A DNA stretch of 64,000 nt from Macrobrachium rosenbergii (GCF_040412425.1 NC_089755.1:50556798-50620797), one strand, 5' to 3'. Shown: positions 26,160 through 39,691, counted from the stretch's first letter. The notes: a model not told the origin generated them from the sequence alone. Translations and numbers: made by a program.

Positions 26160-26433
26160 CGAAAGTAAATGCTTCAAGAAGATTGCTGAGCTAAAATTTT
26201 TCTGGCGCTGTCTTTACAAGTAAAATAATACTGGAATTATCTTTTACTCAGCTGCAGAATTTATAATCTTCATAGCATCGTAGACGGCGAAGGTTTCTTA
26301 AGTGGTACCCTCCCCGCCCCCAGCCAAAAAAAAAAAAAAGTAAATGAAAATAACTCCGAGATAATAGCATAGGCAGTCGGCTGTGAATTTCCCTCGTGGG
26401 TTCCTGCTTAATACGAATACTATCAAGTAGAGG

Positions 26434-26491
26434 CTCCTCCTCCTCCTCCTCCTCCTCCTCCTCCTCCTCCTCCTCCTCCTCCTCCTCCTCC
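26434..26491. repeat. (CTC)n microsatellite
   Basis: Perfect (CTC)n, 58 bp. Poly-Ser, poly-Glu and poly-Arg frames through it are artefacts of the trinucleotide. Confidence 0.95.
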
Positions 26492-27271
26492 AGAACGCTT
26501 GCTCGGCTGTCGAACACCGATGCAACCAGATGGATGTTACCGACATTTCCAATTTCAGCTGAAATAAAAAGTTTTCGACCTGAATTGGACTTTTGGGACG
26601 CGAGATGTCTTACACCAGGAAACGGCTTTAGTGGGGAATCGGGCCCTTGCCTCCTTGCCAGTTGGAAGTCTTCACCAGGACACAATAAATACAAATCAAA
26701 GGGGCGGCTCTCTTCTTGTCACTCCTGGGTCAGGATACTTCGAGGAATAGCGTAACGGTTAGAAGTAAGGTGGCGAAGTTGAGTTGAGCTACGTTGTCAG
26801 AACGGAGAAAAGAAAAATATTTCCCGTTGGTGGATTTTCGTTTAACCTGTACGTTCACTAATCTCTATCATAATGTAACTTGACACGAGAGATTCTCTCA
26901 ATTAAACTTAACGTACTTCTTATAGTGTCACTAGGATCTCGCTATTAGAATAGTTTTATCTATTTTAGACGTATACTGTACGTTAGACTTCATGCCTCAC
27001 GGCGCTGCTAAGTTTGATTTAAGAGCGAACTCAAGAGACAGGGCCAGATTCAGTGAAGGGCAATAAAGAGAAAATTAAAAGCGTAACGGTTTGTTTCTTC
27101 CATGAGAAGAAAGAGTCGAGGACAATGAGCAAAATCAGGGAAGCTTTCGGTAGACTTCACTTCAGATCCTGATGTTTCGTGACTCGACCACATTTCTTTA
27201 GACTCCTTACTGGAAGCTAATTAGAATAATGTCTTGAAGTTGGAAGCTGTTTCACAGAGAATTATTTTGGC
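26492..27271. other. Non-coding, no gene seen
   Basis: Slightly GC-richer at 26500-26760, where a long frame continues out of the (CTC)n array; no splice-bounded exon or motif could be made. Confidence 0.4.
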
Positions 27272-27341
<70 letters not shown>

Positions 27342-27466
27342 ACGTTCTCGTTAGCTTTGCTTTTCTTCAACCAAAGTTTCTGTTTAAAGGATTATGCCTC
27401 CTAAGAAAACGCATTCGTCTTACAACAATATTGTCTCATAAGTCTTAGCGATTTGCGACCACATCT

Positions 27467-27507
<41 letters not shown>

Positions 27508-27626
27508 CATTAGCCAATAGAGAATGGTGTCATCCATTATTACGAAATATCTGACGTTCTATAGTTTTTTCTTTCAGTGAAAGCCTTTAAATGATGTCTC
27601 AAGACAACATAGTAATCTCACAGCTT

Positions 27627-27698
<72 letters not shown>
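27272..27698. repeat. Cluster of three (GA)n arrays
   Basis: (GA)n at 27272-27337, 27468-27504 and 27629-27698. ATCTGACGTTCT follows the first array and recurs at 27549, so flanking DNA may have been duplicated with the arrays. Confidence 0.85.
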
Positions 27699-27699
<1 letters not shown>

Positions 27700-27872
27700 G
27701 AACTCTTCAAATTATACCATCGGCTGGGGAATTCCCTTGTGAACGTACACTTAATAGGAAGACGGTTTGAAAAAGACGCTCGGGCGCCTTCTCATTTTTC
27801 CTTTCGAAATTCTCACTATCGGGCGTCGACAGAACCGGTTGAGTGTCACCAATCCTTCCTATTAAAAATAAA

Positions 27873-27873
<1 letters not shown>

Positions 27874-27951
<78 letters not shown>
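27874..27951. repeat. (AT)n microsatellite
   Basis: Perfect (AT)n, about 77 bp. Confidence 0.95.
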
Positions 27952-27952
<1 letters not shown>

Positions 27953-28337
27953 CTTGCTATTATTTGGAAATGGAGATCTTTTGACGTTCAAGAATATATC
28001 CATATTAGGGTTCTTTAATTTAACAGCTTCCCAAGGGAATATGAAGCAACACTCACTATTTACTAGACTGCCTTCCTTATAATACTTGAGGGAATTCTTT
28101 GATAAATTTCCCAAATACAATCTTAATTTAGTTTTCGTTAAAAATAACGAGAAAAAACCTCGTTCTTCTTTCAGTGTTATTCTTAGACCTCCGTCGTTGA
28201 ATTTCAGATTTTCCGACTCGCCCATAAAACTAGATCCTTGCAGCCGTGATTCCCAGCTCTAATCTGCGGTCCATTTAGGATTCTGACTTTTAGATTTATT
28301 ACCCATTTTGGATTATTTAAGACTAGGGCCCTTCCCA

Positions 28338-28383
<46 letters not shown>

Positions 28384-29749
28384 GTGGGTTTGTAGGCGCA
28401 GCGTCCGAGAAATGAACAGATTCACATCAGTTAATTTGCAAAAATTATCGAAAGTCTCTAAACATAAAAGCAAACACAAGCCATAAAGAAATTTAGTTTT
28501 TCAAAGGTGAAAGATATTTACTGTAAATATAAAAGTCCAGAGCCATTTCTCATTGCCGTCCATGGACAGTGGGTAAATATGTAGGCGGTAACAGGGCACC
28601 CCCTTGTTGGAAGCGAATTCCTTTGCATATCCAGTGGCTCCTGAGAACACTGGAACGTAGAGGATGCTTTTGAAACTAACTTAGACGATCAGTTGACGTT
28701 AGGTATTATGCAAATGACAAAGGACCCTGAAAACTGGACAAGAGTGAAAGTCATCGGAACGTCTTCGCATAAGGTTGGTAAATGACAAAGTTATCTCAGA
28801 GGTAACCAAAAAAAATTGTGCAGTTCCAACTCTGACCCTGGAAAAAACAAAGTTAAATAACAAAATTATCGTTCGCTGCTTTTAGGAAAGGATTAACGAC
28901 TCTTTTGTTCTCGAGAGCACTTATTTTTGTCCATTCTTTCCACCTAAACAAAGACGCAAGTTTTTGGTGGCAAGATTGCTACCATGAACGCCTTCATTCT
29001 CTTTACCAGTATCGGCTGCTTTGCGCAAACGCGGTAGGGACGATGCTAAAAGATGCCAGAAACTGTGGGAAGATAATTTACCTACCTATCATAGAATTCA
29101 TTAGTCTCATAACTCGACTAAACATATTCTTCCATCATAAGATATTTGTGGCTGCTCGTTTTGCCTCCACATAAAGTAATTTTTGTCAGTTCCAAATTTG
29201 AATTAGAATGTAATCTGTAGTAAATGTTGATAATTATGTTTCTTCTAATATTCAGTGTGATTTGCGCTGGTTTGCGTTAAAATATGTGGAAAACACTTGA
29301 AAACGCTCTGCTTGGAATAGTGTGTATCCGAAACCGATTTCAAGAAGCTGACGTCATCAACCGTGATATTTGCTTTAGGACTTTAAAAACAAAGTTTTCG
29401 TAGTCCTTGTGTATACTCTTCATCAACGGGAAAACATTTATTTTAGGGGTAAATCTGAATTGTTAAATAGTCTTTCATTTAGATCGTTAATTAATTATAC
29501 GAAATATAATGATGCTGTTCGAACATGTTACATTCATTATAAAGTTCTGACTAGAATCTTTATTTATTATTATTATTATTATTTTTTTGCTTCAAAACCC
29601 GTATCTTCGTCCCAGCTTATGTAATGCATGATACTTTTCGTTTTATTAATTTTTTTCATTGATCAGGAATTTTAATTGTTATTTACTTGAGTTTCTCATA
29701 TATCCATGTAGCATTTTTTAACTTCTAAGAGTGAGATTGAGCATGAATA
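27952..29749. other. Non-coding apart from one (TC)n array
   Basis: Nothing recognisable. Frames of 70-90 codons without motifs. Confidence 0.5.
28340..28379. repeat. (TC)n microsatellite
   Basis: Perfect (TC)n, 40 bp. Confidence 0.95.
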
Positions 29750-29783
29750 CGTGTGTGTATATGTGTGTGTATGCGTATGTATT

Positions 29784-29850
<67 letters not shown>

Positions 29851-29948
29851 ATGAATGGAATCCCAGAAGCAGGCCATCCTATCGAGCTGACCTTGGCCTC
29901 CAGTCTCCATTTCCGCTCTCCACTCCTTTTGTGAAGCAGATGGCAGAG

Positions 29949-30015
<67 letters not shown>

Positions 30016-30138
30016 CTCTTCAACAACGGAGAGGGAGGGAGAGAGTGAATGAGTGAGTGAGTGAGTGAGGAGGGAGATGGAGGAAGGAAAGGAGAGGTGA
30101 AACAGCTGTGGAGGAGGAGGAGGAGGAGGAGGAGGAGG
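29750..30138. repeat. Cluster: (GT)n, two (GA)n, (GAGT)n and (GGA)n
   Basis: (GT)n-like 29750-29798, (GA)n 29799-29847 and 29951-30013, GAGTGAGT units at 30043-30069, (GGA)n 30110-30138. The plus strand is purine-rich throughout; long open frames on both strands here are compositional. Confidence 0.9.
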
Positions 30139-30354
30139 CCGTGGAATCACGGCGACGATGCACATGCAAATGACCCTTTATCGGAAATTCCATTGATTGG
30201 GGTTCTGGTATCCGAAGGGAAAGGAGATCCCTTCGGCCGAAGTGCCAGAAAAAGACATTATTTCGGTGATTTTTCCTTCTCTTATTGCTACTTCGTTCGC
30301 CTAACCAGGTCGTTGATGTCATAGACTAGGCGTTAAATTATGCCCAGTTTGTTA

Positions 30355-30570
30355 TACCTATTGATGCAGGTGTCAATATGAAATGTTATGCAAGACATTT
30401 TGGTGATTTTTTTTTTTTTTTTGACCTGGTAATACTACTAAGTTCATTTAGAAGTCCATGAAAAAAGGATAGCAGATGGGTTGAAATGTATGGAACGGTT
30501 GATTAACATATTGATGCAGATGTCGTAGACATGAAATGTCATAATAAGACATTGCTCTGGCGATTGTTAA
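30355..30570. repeat. Short diverged tandem duplication
   Basis: ATTGATGCAGGTGTC, ATGAAATGTTATG, AAGACATT and GGTGATT (30358-30410) recur as ATTGATGCAGATGTC, ATGAAATGTCATA, AAGACATT and GGCGATT (30509-30568). Period is about 152 bp. Confidence 0.5.
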
Positions 30571-31437
30571 AGTGTCATAATTAACGCCTTAATGTTGTAT
30601 TCATTTAATCTTCGCTAGAACTTTATTCAGCTGAAATAATTTCAGACATGGCTGAGGCTTCTTCCAGCCATGTTTTTCTTTTAAATTCAACTTATGTGCT
30701 AGTATTATTTTTTTTTTGTACTCTGCTTCATTTGTCTCGAGTAAGATAGGAACGTAATTAGAAAACCAGAACTTTATTATTACAGGATAAATAAAATTAC
30801 TACTTTACAAATAAGTTCACTTTTCAAATGGTTTACCGAAGTCAGTGACCTGAAGATAGAATTCTCTGCTTCCGACGAACTTTCCTAAACCATTTAAACC
30901 TGCCTCTTTACAAGGAGCTCATTTGTCATCAATTAACCCGAAGATCATTGACTCACATGTCGGATGCGGGCCCTGGGATTCATTTGGGCAACCGTTCGTG
31001 TCTCTTTCTCTGCTCCATTGAAAATAAAATTTTCATTGTTTGATCGTGTATACTGTCACCACATTTTCTTCAAAACTGAGGCACCCTCTATGACATAATT
31101 CATTTTGTAATATTTGTCATTCATGGCGAGCTTTCCCAAACTTGATTAATTCTTCATCGTTCAGTGATTGTAGATACCATCTACTGTGGGATTCAGAGCC
31201 GATGAAACACGGTTTTTCGGCAACACCTTTTTATCAAAGCACCGGATAAAGGTGAAAGTTGGCAAGTGTATATTTTATAATCCTGCCTAATTTTTGCAAG
31301 TATTATTCAGTACCTAAGTTCAATAGTTTTGGCACTTATCAGAGTAAAAGTGTAGTTTCCTATGCCAGAGCCATCAGAATCGCAGTTAACTAGGCTATAC
31401 TTAGGATGCACACTTGATTAAGAGTTTGCTAACGATC

Positions 31438-31439
<2 letters not shown>
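30571..31439. other. Non-coding, no gene seen
   Basis: AT-rich unique sequence, no frame over 60 codons. Confidence 0.6.

Positions 31440-31471
<32 letters not shown>
31440..31471. repeat. (TC)n microsatellite
   Basis: Perfect (TC)n, 32 bp, first of four (TC)n arrays in 660 bp. Confidence 0.95.
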
Positions 31472-31476
<5 letters not shown>

Positions 31477-31702
31477 TCCCTGAGTAACATATCTTCCCGG
31501 AACCTTAAAATGTATGTGATCCTATTGGCGGCCTTTACAACACCCCAGAATTTTCGGAGTTGCAGAACTATCGTAAAAGAATAGAAGTTTCACGCCCAGA
31601 ATTTGTGATATGACTTCTTCAGGAGACATCATGATGGGTTGTAACATGAGTAACATAAGACTTATTGGCTCTAATGTTATATATCTTCGCTGAAAACTGT
31701 TT

Positions 31703-31705
<3 letters not shown>

Positions 31706-31756
<51 letters not shown>
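31706..31756. repeat. (TC)n microsatellite
   Basis: Perfect (TC)n, about 50 bp, immediately before the tandem duplication at 31757. Confidence 0.95.
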
Positions 31757-31760
<4 letters not shown>

Positions 31761-31885
31761 GGTATCAGAGTAAAATAAGTGTGAAGAAACTTTCTCGATT
31801 TTTTTTATTGCTACCGAAGTCACGGTTGATAGTATAATAAAAATATTTTATCGTACATTCTCGCGTTTTCAAGTAAATACAAGCA

Positions 31886-31927
<42 letters not shown>

Positions 31928-32020
31928 GGTATCAGTGTGAAAAAACTTTCTCGATTTTTTGTTACCTAAGTCAGTGTCGAGAGTGATAAGTGATATTGTA
32001 CATTCTCGCATTTTCAAGTA

Positions 32021-32097
<77 letters not shown>
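31757..32097. repeat. Tandem duplication of unique DNA plus (TC)n
   Basis: Two units, 31757-31925 and 31926-32097. Each consists of GGTATCAG, AAACTTTCTCGATTTTTT, TACATTCTCGC and TTTTCAAGTAAA, followed by a (TC)n array. The array was duplicated with its flank. Further (TC)n arrays lie upstream at 31440-31471 and 31706-31756. Confidence 0.7.
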
Positions 32098-32101
<4 letters not shown>

Positions 32102-33897
32102 CTGGTGTTGGGAGAACAAGTTAAGATCTGGTTACACATAGCCATCAATATTCAGGCAGACAGACACGTGTAAAGAAAAACGTAGTTTGTAGTCGGGGCA
32201 TCCAGCAACCATAAATTGAGCAAAATACTGTTGGTGCGTTTCTCGTATATCACCCAGTGGGACCAATAACTTACCTGTAATTTATTGTTGTTTACTACCA
32301 CTCTTTAATACAAACAAAAGGGGGAAGGGGAACGAAAATTACAAATAGGGGACTATAAGTACAATTATGAACGCATGTTTCGTTGTGTCGTTTTCATTTA
32401 ACTTGGTACTTGATGTTGCTGTTTGGTTTTCGTGTTTTACGTTTATCCATGAACTTTCGAGCCGATGACGGTTACCTTAAGTTTATGGAATACGAGGATG
32501 CAGTAATGCTTTACTTTCTGCTCGCTGTATTTGCAAACGTAACATTCCACGTACTTCATGACTGCAGTATGACCACCCTTTCTGAAGGCCCTTCTTCTCA
32601 AGCTTTCAAATATTATAAAAAATTGTATTCTATCGATTTATAGGTCTTATCATCTGTGGAGTGTTACTCACTTATTAAAGTAATAATACAACAATAAATA
32701 CAGACCATAATAAATAGTTGTTCCGGCAAGTATCTTTAGAAATGTTACTTTTTTTTTTCTTAGACACTGAAAGATTTTCACACTTGATTTTTTACAAATT
32801 GATTCCTATTTCTTCTCATGCGGTTGTTCGCTGATATTACCGGCGGTATATTTCTCTATATCAATCCCTGTCAAATCCTTTATTCTGGGGGGTGGGTCTA
32901 TTTATAAAGGGCAAGTTCGGACTTAATTACAGGAACCCCAGAATTGAAAGAATCGTACTAAGAGGAGTTGGTTAGGCCGAAAATTGTGAGAAGTCTCATT
33001 TCTGCGCGTAGTTGTTTGGCATAGCCAACAAGTTTAAATTGGCAGCTTGGAGTTCCAGAATACTCTTTCTAGACGCTGCTCCCGCTCTCTCGGTCTGCTA
33101 ATTTTGTGGGCTAAGAGTCATCCATTGTTTTCTCAAGCTTTTGTCATTAGTTCTTTAATCATTGATCAGTAAAGTCGTTACTTATTTGTCACTTCCATTT
33201 ACGTCATAAATTGTTTTTATTTCCTAGCTTATTTCTTGTTATTACCTTCGCAACCTATTCTGAGTTGGTACTCCCACTTGGAAAGGGTTATCGTTTACAG
33301 TCATATCTAAAAATACGGCTAATTCTCAACGATTGCAGAACTTAGATCGTTTGTCCGCTTTAGCGTTTTGCGTCATCAAATATTAATACTACTATAAGAG
33401 GCCACCTGTCACGGGTTTCATTATGGTTTCATTAGTTGCAGGTTTCAATAAAGAAAATGGATCCAGCGCATTGCGACTCCAATATTTTTTCTTCCTGACA
33501 TTGTATTATTTTTACTCAAATATCTTCACTTATGGTTTATTATTTTATTAAGGCTACTTATTAGAGTTGAGTTAAATATTAGTATACAGGGTTCTCGGAA
33601 GACAGTAATATATTTTGAATAGCAAATAGCGAGCACAACTTGAAAACCAAAAAAATCTCGTACAGAAAATTTGTATCAAACGGATCAAGCGATAACCCAT
33701 GACCTCTTAACGAACTGGAAGACCACCCATGTGAAAACAGGCGTCGCTTCTGGAAGGATCCAGTTGTTATTATTATTTTTTTTTAATTCGGGTAAAATCT
33801 CGTTGTTTTACGAGGTTGACAGGGAGCTGCATATTGCAGGGCGGAGACCTTGACGGCAGGAGCTGGGTGGGAGGGGGATTGACTGCTGCAGATCAGT

Positions 33898-33943
33898 AGG
33901 AGGAGGAGGAGGAGGAGGAGGAGGAGGAGGAGGAGGAGGAGGG
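33898..33943. repeat. (GGA)n microsatellite
   Basis: Perfect (AGG)n, about 45 bp. Confidence 0.95.
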
Positions 33944-34119
33944 AAACGCTGCAGTTACGTGCCTGAATATACTCAGTCTTCCTTGGAGTCGCCTTTTTTG
34001 ACAGCTTCGTACACTGCATCGCGGGTATGCGATTACGATCTTATGCTAACTCCTGTTTATCCGTTGGGCAAGCATGCGACCCATTAGCGGATAATACGTA
34101 TCCGGATTCTTAGCTGGTT

Positions 34120-34121
<2 letters not shown>

Positions 34122-34155
<34 letters not shown>
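34122..34155. repeat. (TC)n microsatellite
   Basis: Perfect (TC)n, 34 bp. Confidence 0.95.
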
Positions 34156-34156
<1 letters not shown>

Positions 34157-35336
34157 GTTTATTCGCCTTCGGAAACCTGCTTCGAATTCGTCGGTAGTTG
34201 AAGTTCTAGTTATTGAGTGATATTTTTTTCTCGGTATGAAATCCATTGTTATTTACGCTCGAGGCAACCTATAGTTTCCTCTTGAGTCAACTAATAATTA
34301 TTAACAAAGAATATTTGGTTTTGGTACAGCTAAATGACAGCCTAGGTGCTCGTTGAACGTTGGATGGTGACAAACCTGGCTCGACACTAGAATTTGTATT
34401 TTGATTTTTCCATTTTTCATCTTGCTTTTGGTAATATATGAAAATCGCCTTAACGACTAAAAATCACATTTTTCCGGACGAAGATCCAGTCTTCAAATTG
34501 TTTCGAAAAGAAGCATATTGCAGCATTATGTAAAAAAAAAAAAAAAAGACGAAAAATGTGATCATAATCAGAATTATTCCGATGCGTTTGGACGACTGCG
34601 TTCTCTTAGCGCAAGTTGCGTATTACCTTTAAAGCTTCGGGTCTTACAAAAATTACTGAAAGTTTTGGATATGGAAGACCCGAAAACGACAACGTAGTCT
34701 GTAAGGAATACTTTAATTATTTAAATTTAAGTAGACTTTTTTTATTTGATGCAAAGATCGATGGGCAAGGGAACTGAAATTCCAATGCACTGATATGGGA
34801 TGAGAAGAAAACCAATTAAAGAATGGAAGGGGAAGGAAATTAACGGTTTAATCCCGAAGGGGGCATTGCTTACCAGCCCTGAAGAACAAAAACCGTTAGT
34901 AGTCTCCTCAGTATCGAGTCACATATGCCCTTCTCTCCTGCTCTGCCGTATTTCCTCTTCACGCCCCTTTTTCCTTCTAAATCGACGTCCCTGTCTCATT
35001 CCCACGGACAAATGAGGTTTTTAGGTTTTTCACATCAAGATGTCTCGACATTATGGCACTTGTAATTGTCACTATAACTACGTACATTTCTGTACATTCA
35101 TGTTTCATTCCCATCCCAGCATTGAGAGCTGGACCATGCCCAAAATCTGCTCAATTAGATACTCTTGGAATTGTGCCAATATCCGTGACCCTGTTTCTGA
35201 AATGCCTTATTAAACTCATAATTTTGAAGCAGTTCCTAGGAACAAGATACCAGAATATTTCGGCCATGTGATTGTTTTGCGTTTTAGATATAACGATTTT
35301 TTTTATCAGACCACCCTTATAATCTGCTTTTAATGT

Positions 35337-35341
<5 letters not shown>

Positions 35342-35406
<65 letters not shown>

Positions 35407-35439
35407 GTATGGATACATGTAAATATGTATGTATATATA

Positions 35440-35507
<68 letters not shown>
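35342..35507. repeat. Compound (TA)n-(TATG)n-(TA)n array
   Basis: About 52 bp (TA)n, then (TATG)n and GGATACATGTAAATATG, then about 63 bp (TA)n. Confidence 0.95.
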
Positions 35508-35514
<7 letters not shown>

Positions 35515-36340
35515 TTATTTTGCCTCTATAGACCTAAGCAGTGAATTAGATACGTTGTAGCTAGTTCTCTGTAGTAGGTTGCAGCCAGAGTGAGAGATTG
35601 ACATGTGCTTAGCAACCTCATCCAAAAATATTTGCTTAAAATCGGAATGTTAACACCTTCTGAAACGGATCTTACCAAGGGGAAATACAATTGCTAGTAC
35701 AAACCCGGATAAAAGAGTAGGGTCAAGGTAAGGGTTAGCATTCGTACCATGAAAATAAATGGGTAACAGTAAGGCTTGGAGGCCACCACAGTAGTCTTGC
35801 AGGAGTAGATAGGCTGATATATAAAATGACTGTTAAAGGGTAAAAATTACACGCTTTCGTACTTTCTTTTCCATAATTCTTGCGAAAGTGCAGACTAATC
35901 TTCTCGATCACGCGAAATTAAACTTAAAACTGCATTAGCCTTTTATCAAATCCGTGACCCGACTACCGTCATTTATCAGATTCATTCTAAACCATAAAAA
36001 AACTCTTTAGCATCGAACTGAATGCAGCATTCCAGAAGGGATCACTGCGACACCCTGTGACCTTTCAGGCCTCATTATGACCCATTGCCATAAGTTTCAA
36101 TAATGGTCATGTGGTTTTATTCGCTGCCGACGCCTGGCGTTCGCGGGTAGTGATCCATCTGAAAATGTTCGTAAGAATCCGAGCGAATCCCTCCCATTTT
36201 TTAATGACTCGGAAATGGAGCGAATGACAAATGAACCTCGGGAGCTAAAATATATAGAATATGAGGAGTCCAAATGACCTGCGAAAAAAGTTTTCCTTTG
36301 AGGCAATAATACCTTCATTAATTTGAGATAAGATATTGAG

Positions 36341-36341
<1 letters not shown>

Positions 36342-36394
<53 letters not shown>
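36342..36394. repeat. (TC)n microsatellite
   Basis: Perfect (TC)n, 53 bp. Confidence 0.95.
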
Positions 36395-36397
<3 letters not shown>

Positions 36398-37191
36398 TTT
36401 GGCGTAATCACTGGTGTATTCGTTTTAAAATGAGTCAGTTCCTTTTCAGCAGCTTATCGTTAGTGACAAATCTTTGGAACTGTTCTTGACATCAATCGTA
36501 TTCTTATATGAAGCTTATGTTATCAGCCTAGCTTCTACAGACCCTCTAAAGACAACCAATCGTTTTCTATACTTGTTAGTATTAATCCGTTTTTCTTCAT
36601 AACATTATGTATGCGAATCTTCAATCTTTCGGAACCCATCTCTGAACTCTGTGTCTTGCGTATACTCTGTTGGCATAAGCTACTTTTCTGACGGATTTAT
36701 CTGGTTTTAGCTTCTTCTTCTTCTTCTTATATTTTTCATCTAGGATTGAAATGTGGGCGTCGCTGGGAGGTCGCCAGCTGTCTCTTGGACTCAATCTAAG
36801 ATTTTATACCAGTTTTTGTCTTCATCAGCTTTGGTACCGTTATCACTTTCACATTGTAGGTTTTCTCGTATGAGATTTTTCCAGCAGTCTTAATATATTA
36901 GTACACCTATTTATTTTTTATTTCTGTTTTTATTCTTTTGTAATGTTAATTTCTCCGTTTCTGTTTCTTATCACAAGAAAAGTCTCTTCAACATGGAAGC
37001 ATACTTTGCAAAAGTTTTTCCTTCTGATTGATCAGCGTGAATGTTTGGTCAGTTTGAATGATAATATCGATAATGTTAACAATAACGAAAACATTTCCGA
37101 TTTCTGCTTCCCCTCCGTCTTGGAGCTGTTACCATAATTCTCTTTACTTCTTTGTTTTTCCGTTTCCCTGCCGACATAGAACTATAACCAT

Positions 37192-37193
<2 letters not shown>

Positions 37194-37244
<51 letters not shown>
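37194..37244. repeat. (TC)n microsatellite
   Basis: Perfect (TC)n, about 50 bp. Confidence 0.95.
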
Positions 37245-37247
<3 letters not shown>

Positions 37248-37319
37248 GTTAATAACAAAACCAATATTCCATTTTTCTTTTCAGGTCGCTGCCTGAACTG
37301 ACTCTTATTTGTCTGACGT

Positions 37320-37500
37320 TTCCCAAGTTGTAATGGTGTGGAGGCAGATCTGGTCTCTGTTCTTCCCATTCTTTTAGGTTCTAACGGCGTGAAGGAGAAT
37401 CTGGTCACTGTTCTTTCCATTCTTCATAATGTATATTGTGAAGGAGAATCTGCTCACTATTCTTCCCAAACTTTCTAAGTTCTAATGTTGTGGCAAAAAT
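37320..37500. repeat. ~55-bp minisatellite, 3-4 units
   Basis: GTGTGGAGGCAGATCTGGTC, GCGTGAAGGAGAATCTGGTC and TTGTGAAGGAGAATCTGCTC each precede ACT(G/A)TTCTT(T/C)CC. TTCTAA recurs at unit starts. Minus-strand open frames across it are repeat-derived. Confidence 0.65.
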
Positions 37501-38167
37501 CCTTCGCACCACTCTCTTTAGAATATGGAACTTTGTATGTTCCTTTGTGCTTCCTGAGTCACATGACTTCTCGTTCATTTCAGGAGAGTTGCCCCTTAAC
37601 CTACGCCTTTCTCTCAGTGACCTTGCATGATTTAGGCACAGTCCAGTTGGAATCCGACGGCTAATGGATTCGCTGCCAAAGGCCTCCAAACATACTCGAA
37701 ATACGTCGCAGCTTTGTCGCAGCTGAAGGCACGAATATTCGTTTGGTCAAAGAGTAATAAAAAAAATCGAAGCAGGTCCTGCGTGGGAAATAATTTTCCA
37801 CCGCTGACAGATTGGCAAACGGACCAGCACAGAGCCATCTATATTTTCGATTAATGTCACATTAAACCCGGGATTATGACATTATAAAGTTTTTGGACGT
37901 AAAACGAAACATGATATATATTCATGTTTCTTTGTGAGACCCGTAAAAGAGACCTCGTTTGTAATAAACGAATTGTTATGGCTCTAAATATTTAACTCTT
38001 TGTTGACTGTTGATTTGTTTGGCTTTATTTTTTCATGTTTTATATCCATATTACCCTGTTTATCTTTGTTTTTTTATTTTTCTTGTGCCGCTCACGGGCA
38101 ATTTATAGTCTTTGGAGGGTTACTTATCAGTTACTTTTATTTTTGGGCTTATTACATAATAATAGTA

Positions 38168-38169
<2 letters not shown>

Positions 38170-38223
<54 letters not shown>

Positions 38224-38224
38224 T
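38170..38224. repeat. (AAT)n microsatellite
   Basis: Perfect (ATA)n, 55 bp. Confidence 0.95.
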
Positions 38225-38427
38225 ATGAAGGTAATAGACCCTCTTTCAAGCATGTTTTGTTAAAGAGGATGGCAGTATCAGTGGAATTGATTTTATATAT
38301 GGTCTTCTCAATTCTTCTTATTACTTTCTTCTCAGGAGGAATAGCGGGAGGCAGCTGCTGACTTGAATATCTATATATTACTGAAGTTTTCAGATGAATG
38401 GGAATATATATCTTACTTATAGAATAC

Positions 38428-38429
<2 letters not shown>

Positions 38430-38505
<76 letters not shown>
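38430..38505. repeat. (TC)n microsatellite
   Basis: Perfect (TC)n, 76 bp. Confidence 0.95.
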
Positions 38506-38508
<3 letters not shown>

Positions 38509-38705
38509 CTTCGTTTTTCGCCCGGAGATTCTCACGCCATTTTAAGCTGCTCGGAGGAGAGGACGGTGTATATTTAATTACAGAGGCGACTAAACTTGGC
38601 CCCATCTGACATCCAGGAGGTTATGATTAAAAGTAAACGAAAGTCTGCGACGCCGAGGAGAAGGAACGAAGTTGGAGGCGAAGGTAAAATTTCCTTAATG
38701 GAAGG

Positions 38706-38880
38706 TCGGAGGAGGAGGAGGAGGAGGAGGAGGAGGAGGAGGAGGAGGAGGAGGAGGAGGAGGAGGAGGAGGAGGAGGAGGAGGAGGAGACAGCGGAAGG
38801 GAGAGAGGAAAGAAAAGAGAGGAAAGAAGGGAACAGAAATGAAAAAGCAAATTAGGATGAGGCGAAGGTAAAATGTATTT
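38706..38880. repeat. (GGA)n microsatellite and purine-rich tail
   Basis: (GGA)n of about 84 bp (38706-38789) followed by about 90 bp almost wholly A/G on the plus strand. Poly-Pro and poly-Arg frames are its translations. Confidence 0.95.
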
Positions 38881-39454
38881 AAGACTTAGGAAGGGTAAGC
38901 AAGAGTAGGAAGTATGGGGACGTGGAGGTGGACCATATTTTTGTAAGGAGAAAGTGGATAGGAGGAAGCAGGAGAGGGGAGTAAATAAACCAAGGGGAGT
39001 TAAGCGGGAGAAAGAAGTGACATAACAAATTAAGAGCAAAGACTACGTTGAATTTAAAAAGGGGTAGGGAACGTAAAAAGAAAGGACATTGGGAGGCAAA
39101 GAAGACTAAATATATTTAAAGGAGAGAGGGAGAGAGAAAATAAAAGGACGGAGAAATTCTAATTAGAAAGAATGAAGTTGGATCACGTTGGAAAAGACCT
39201 TCGCTTTCAAAGTTTATGTTAAAAATAAGTTCTAAATAACATTTAGAAATTGTCGGGGGAACATTTGAAAATGTGAAACAACATTGTGATAGATTTTCTG
39301 ATAAAGTTGCTTCCCAGTTGAAAAGATCATTGAGAAAATTCAACACTGACAAGAAATACATTTATATATTAATTGAAAATAAATAAGGATCCACTGACAC
39401 TCAGGAAAAAATAGATGTGTAAATGAATGAAAAAATAAAGACCATTTCAACGCT

Positions 39455-39459
<5 letters not shown>

Positions 39460-39499
<40 letters not shown>

Positions 39500-39691
39500 A
39501 TAGGGCTATTTGAGGAAACAGTCCAGCTTCGAAGGGAAGTATAAAAAAAGTTAAGGATCAACTAAAAGCTATGCGGCCGGAAGAGGAAGAGAGAGAGAGA
39601 GAGAGAGAGAGAGAATAGTTTGAGGATACATCAGAACGTTTAAGCCAGTATTTATAAGGATACCTTGAAAGCTAGAAGAGAGAGAGAGAGA
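39460..39691. repeat. Three (GA)n arrays
   Basis: (GA)n at 39460-39497, 39589-39614 and 39679-39691. AGAGAGAATA(G/T)TTTGAGGA-like sequence recurs after the arrays. Confidence 0.85.

Larger units (their letters stand above)
32098..35341. other. Non-coding with two microsatellites
   Basis: Unique AT-rich DNA. The 86-codon frame at 32383-32643 and the 72-codon frame at 35053-35271 contain hydrophobic stretches but have no homology I recognise and no splice support. Confidence 0.5.
35508..38169. other. Non-coding with microsatellites and one minisatellite
   Basis: No exon-like island. Repeats are listed separately. Confidence 0.5.

Noticed and set aside
26396..26755. Frame with poly-Ser (plus) and poly-Glu/poly-Arg (minus) at the CTC array
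   Set aside because: Trinucleotide array translated in all frames; flanks show no motif and no splice support.
29725..30322. Overlapping long frames on both strands
   Set aside because: Driven by GA, GGA and GAGT repeats; no frame survives outside them.
38596..39039. Poly-Arg and poly-Pro frames at the GGA array
   Set aside because: Same reason: repeat-derived frames on opposite strands.
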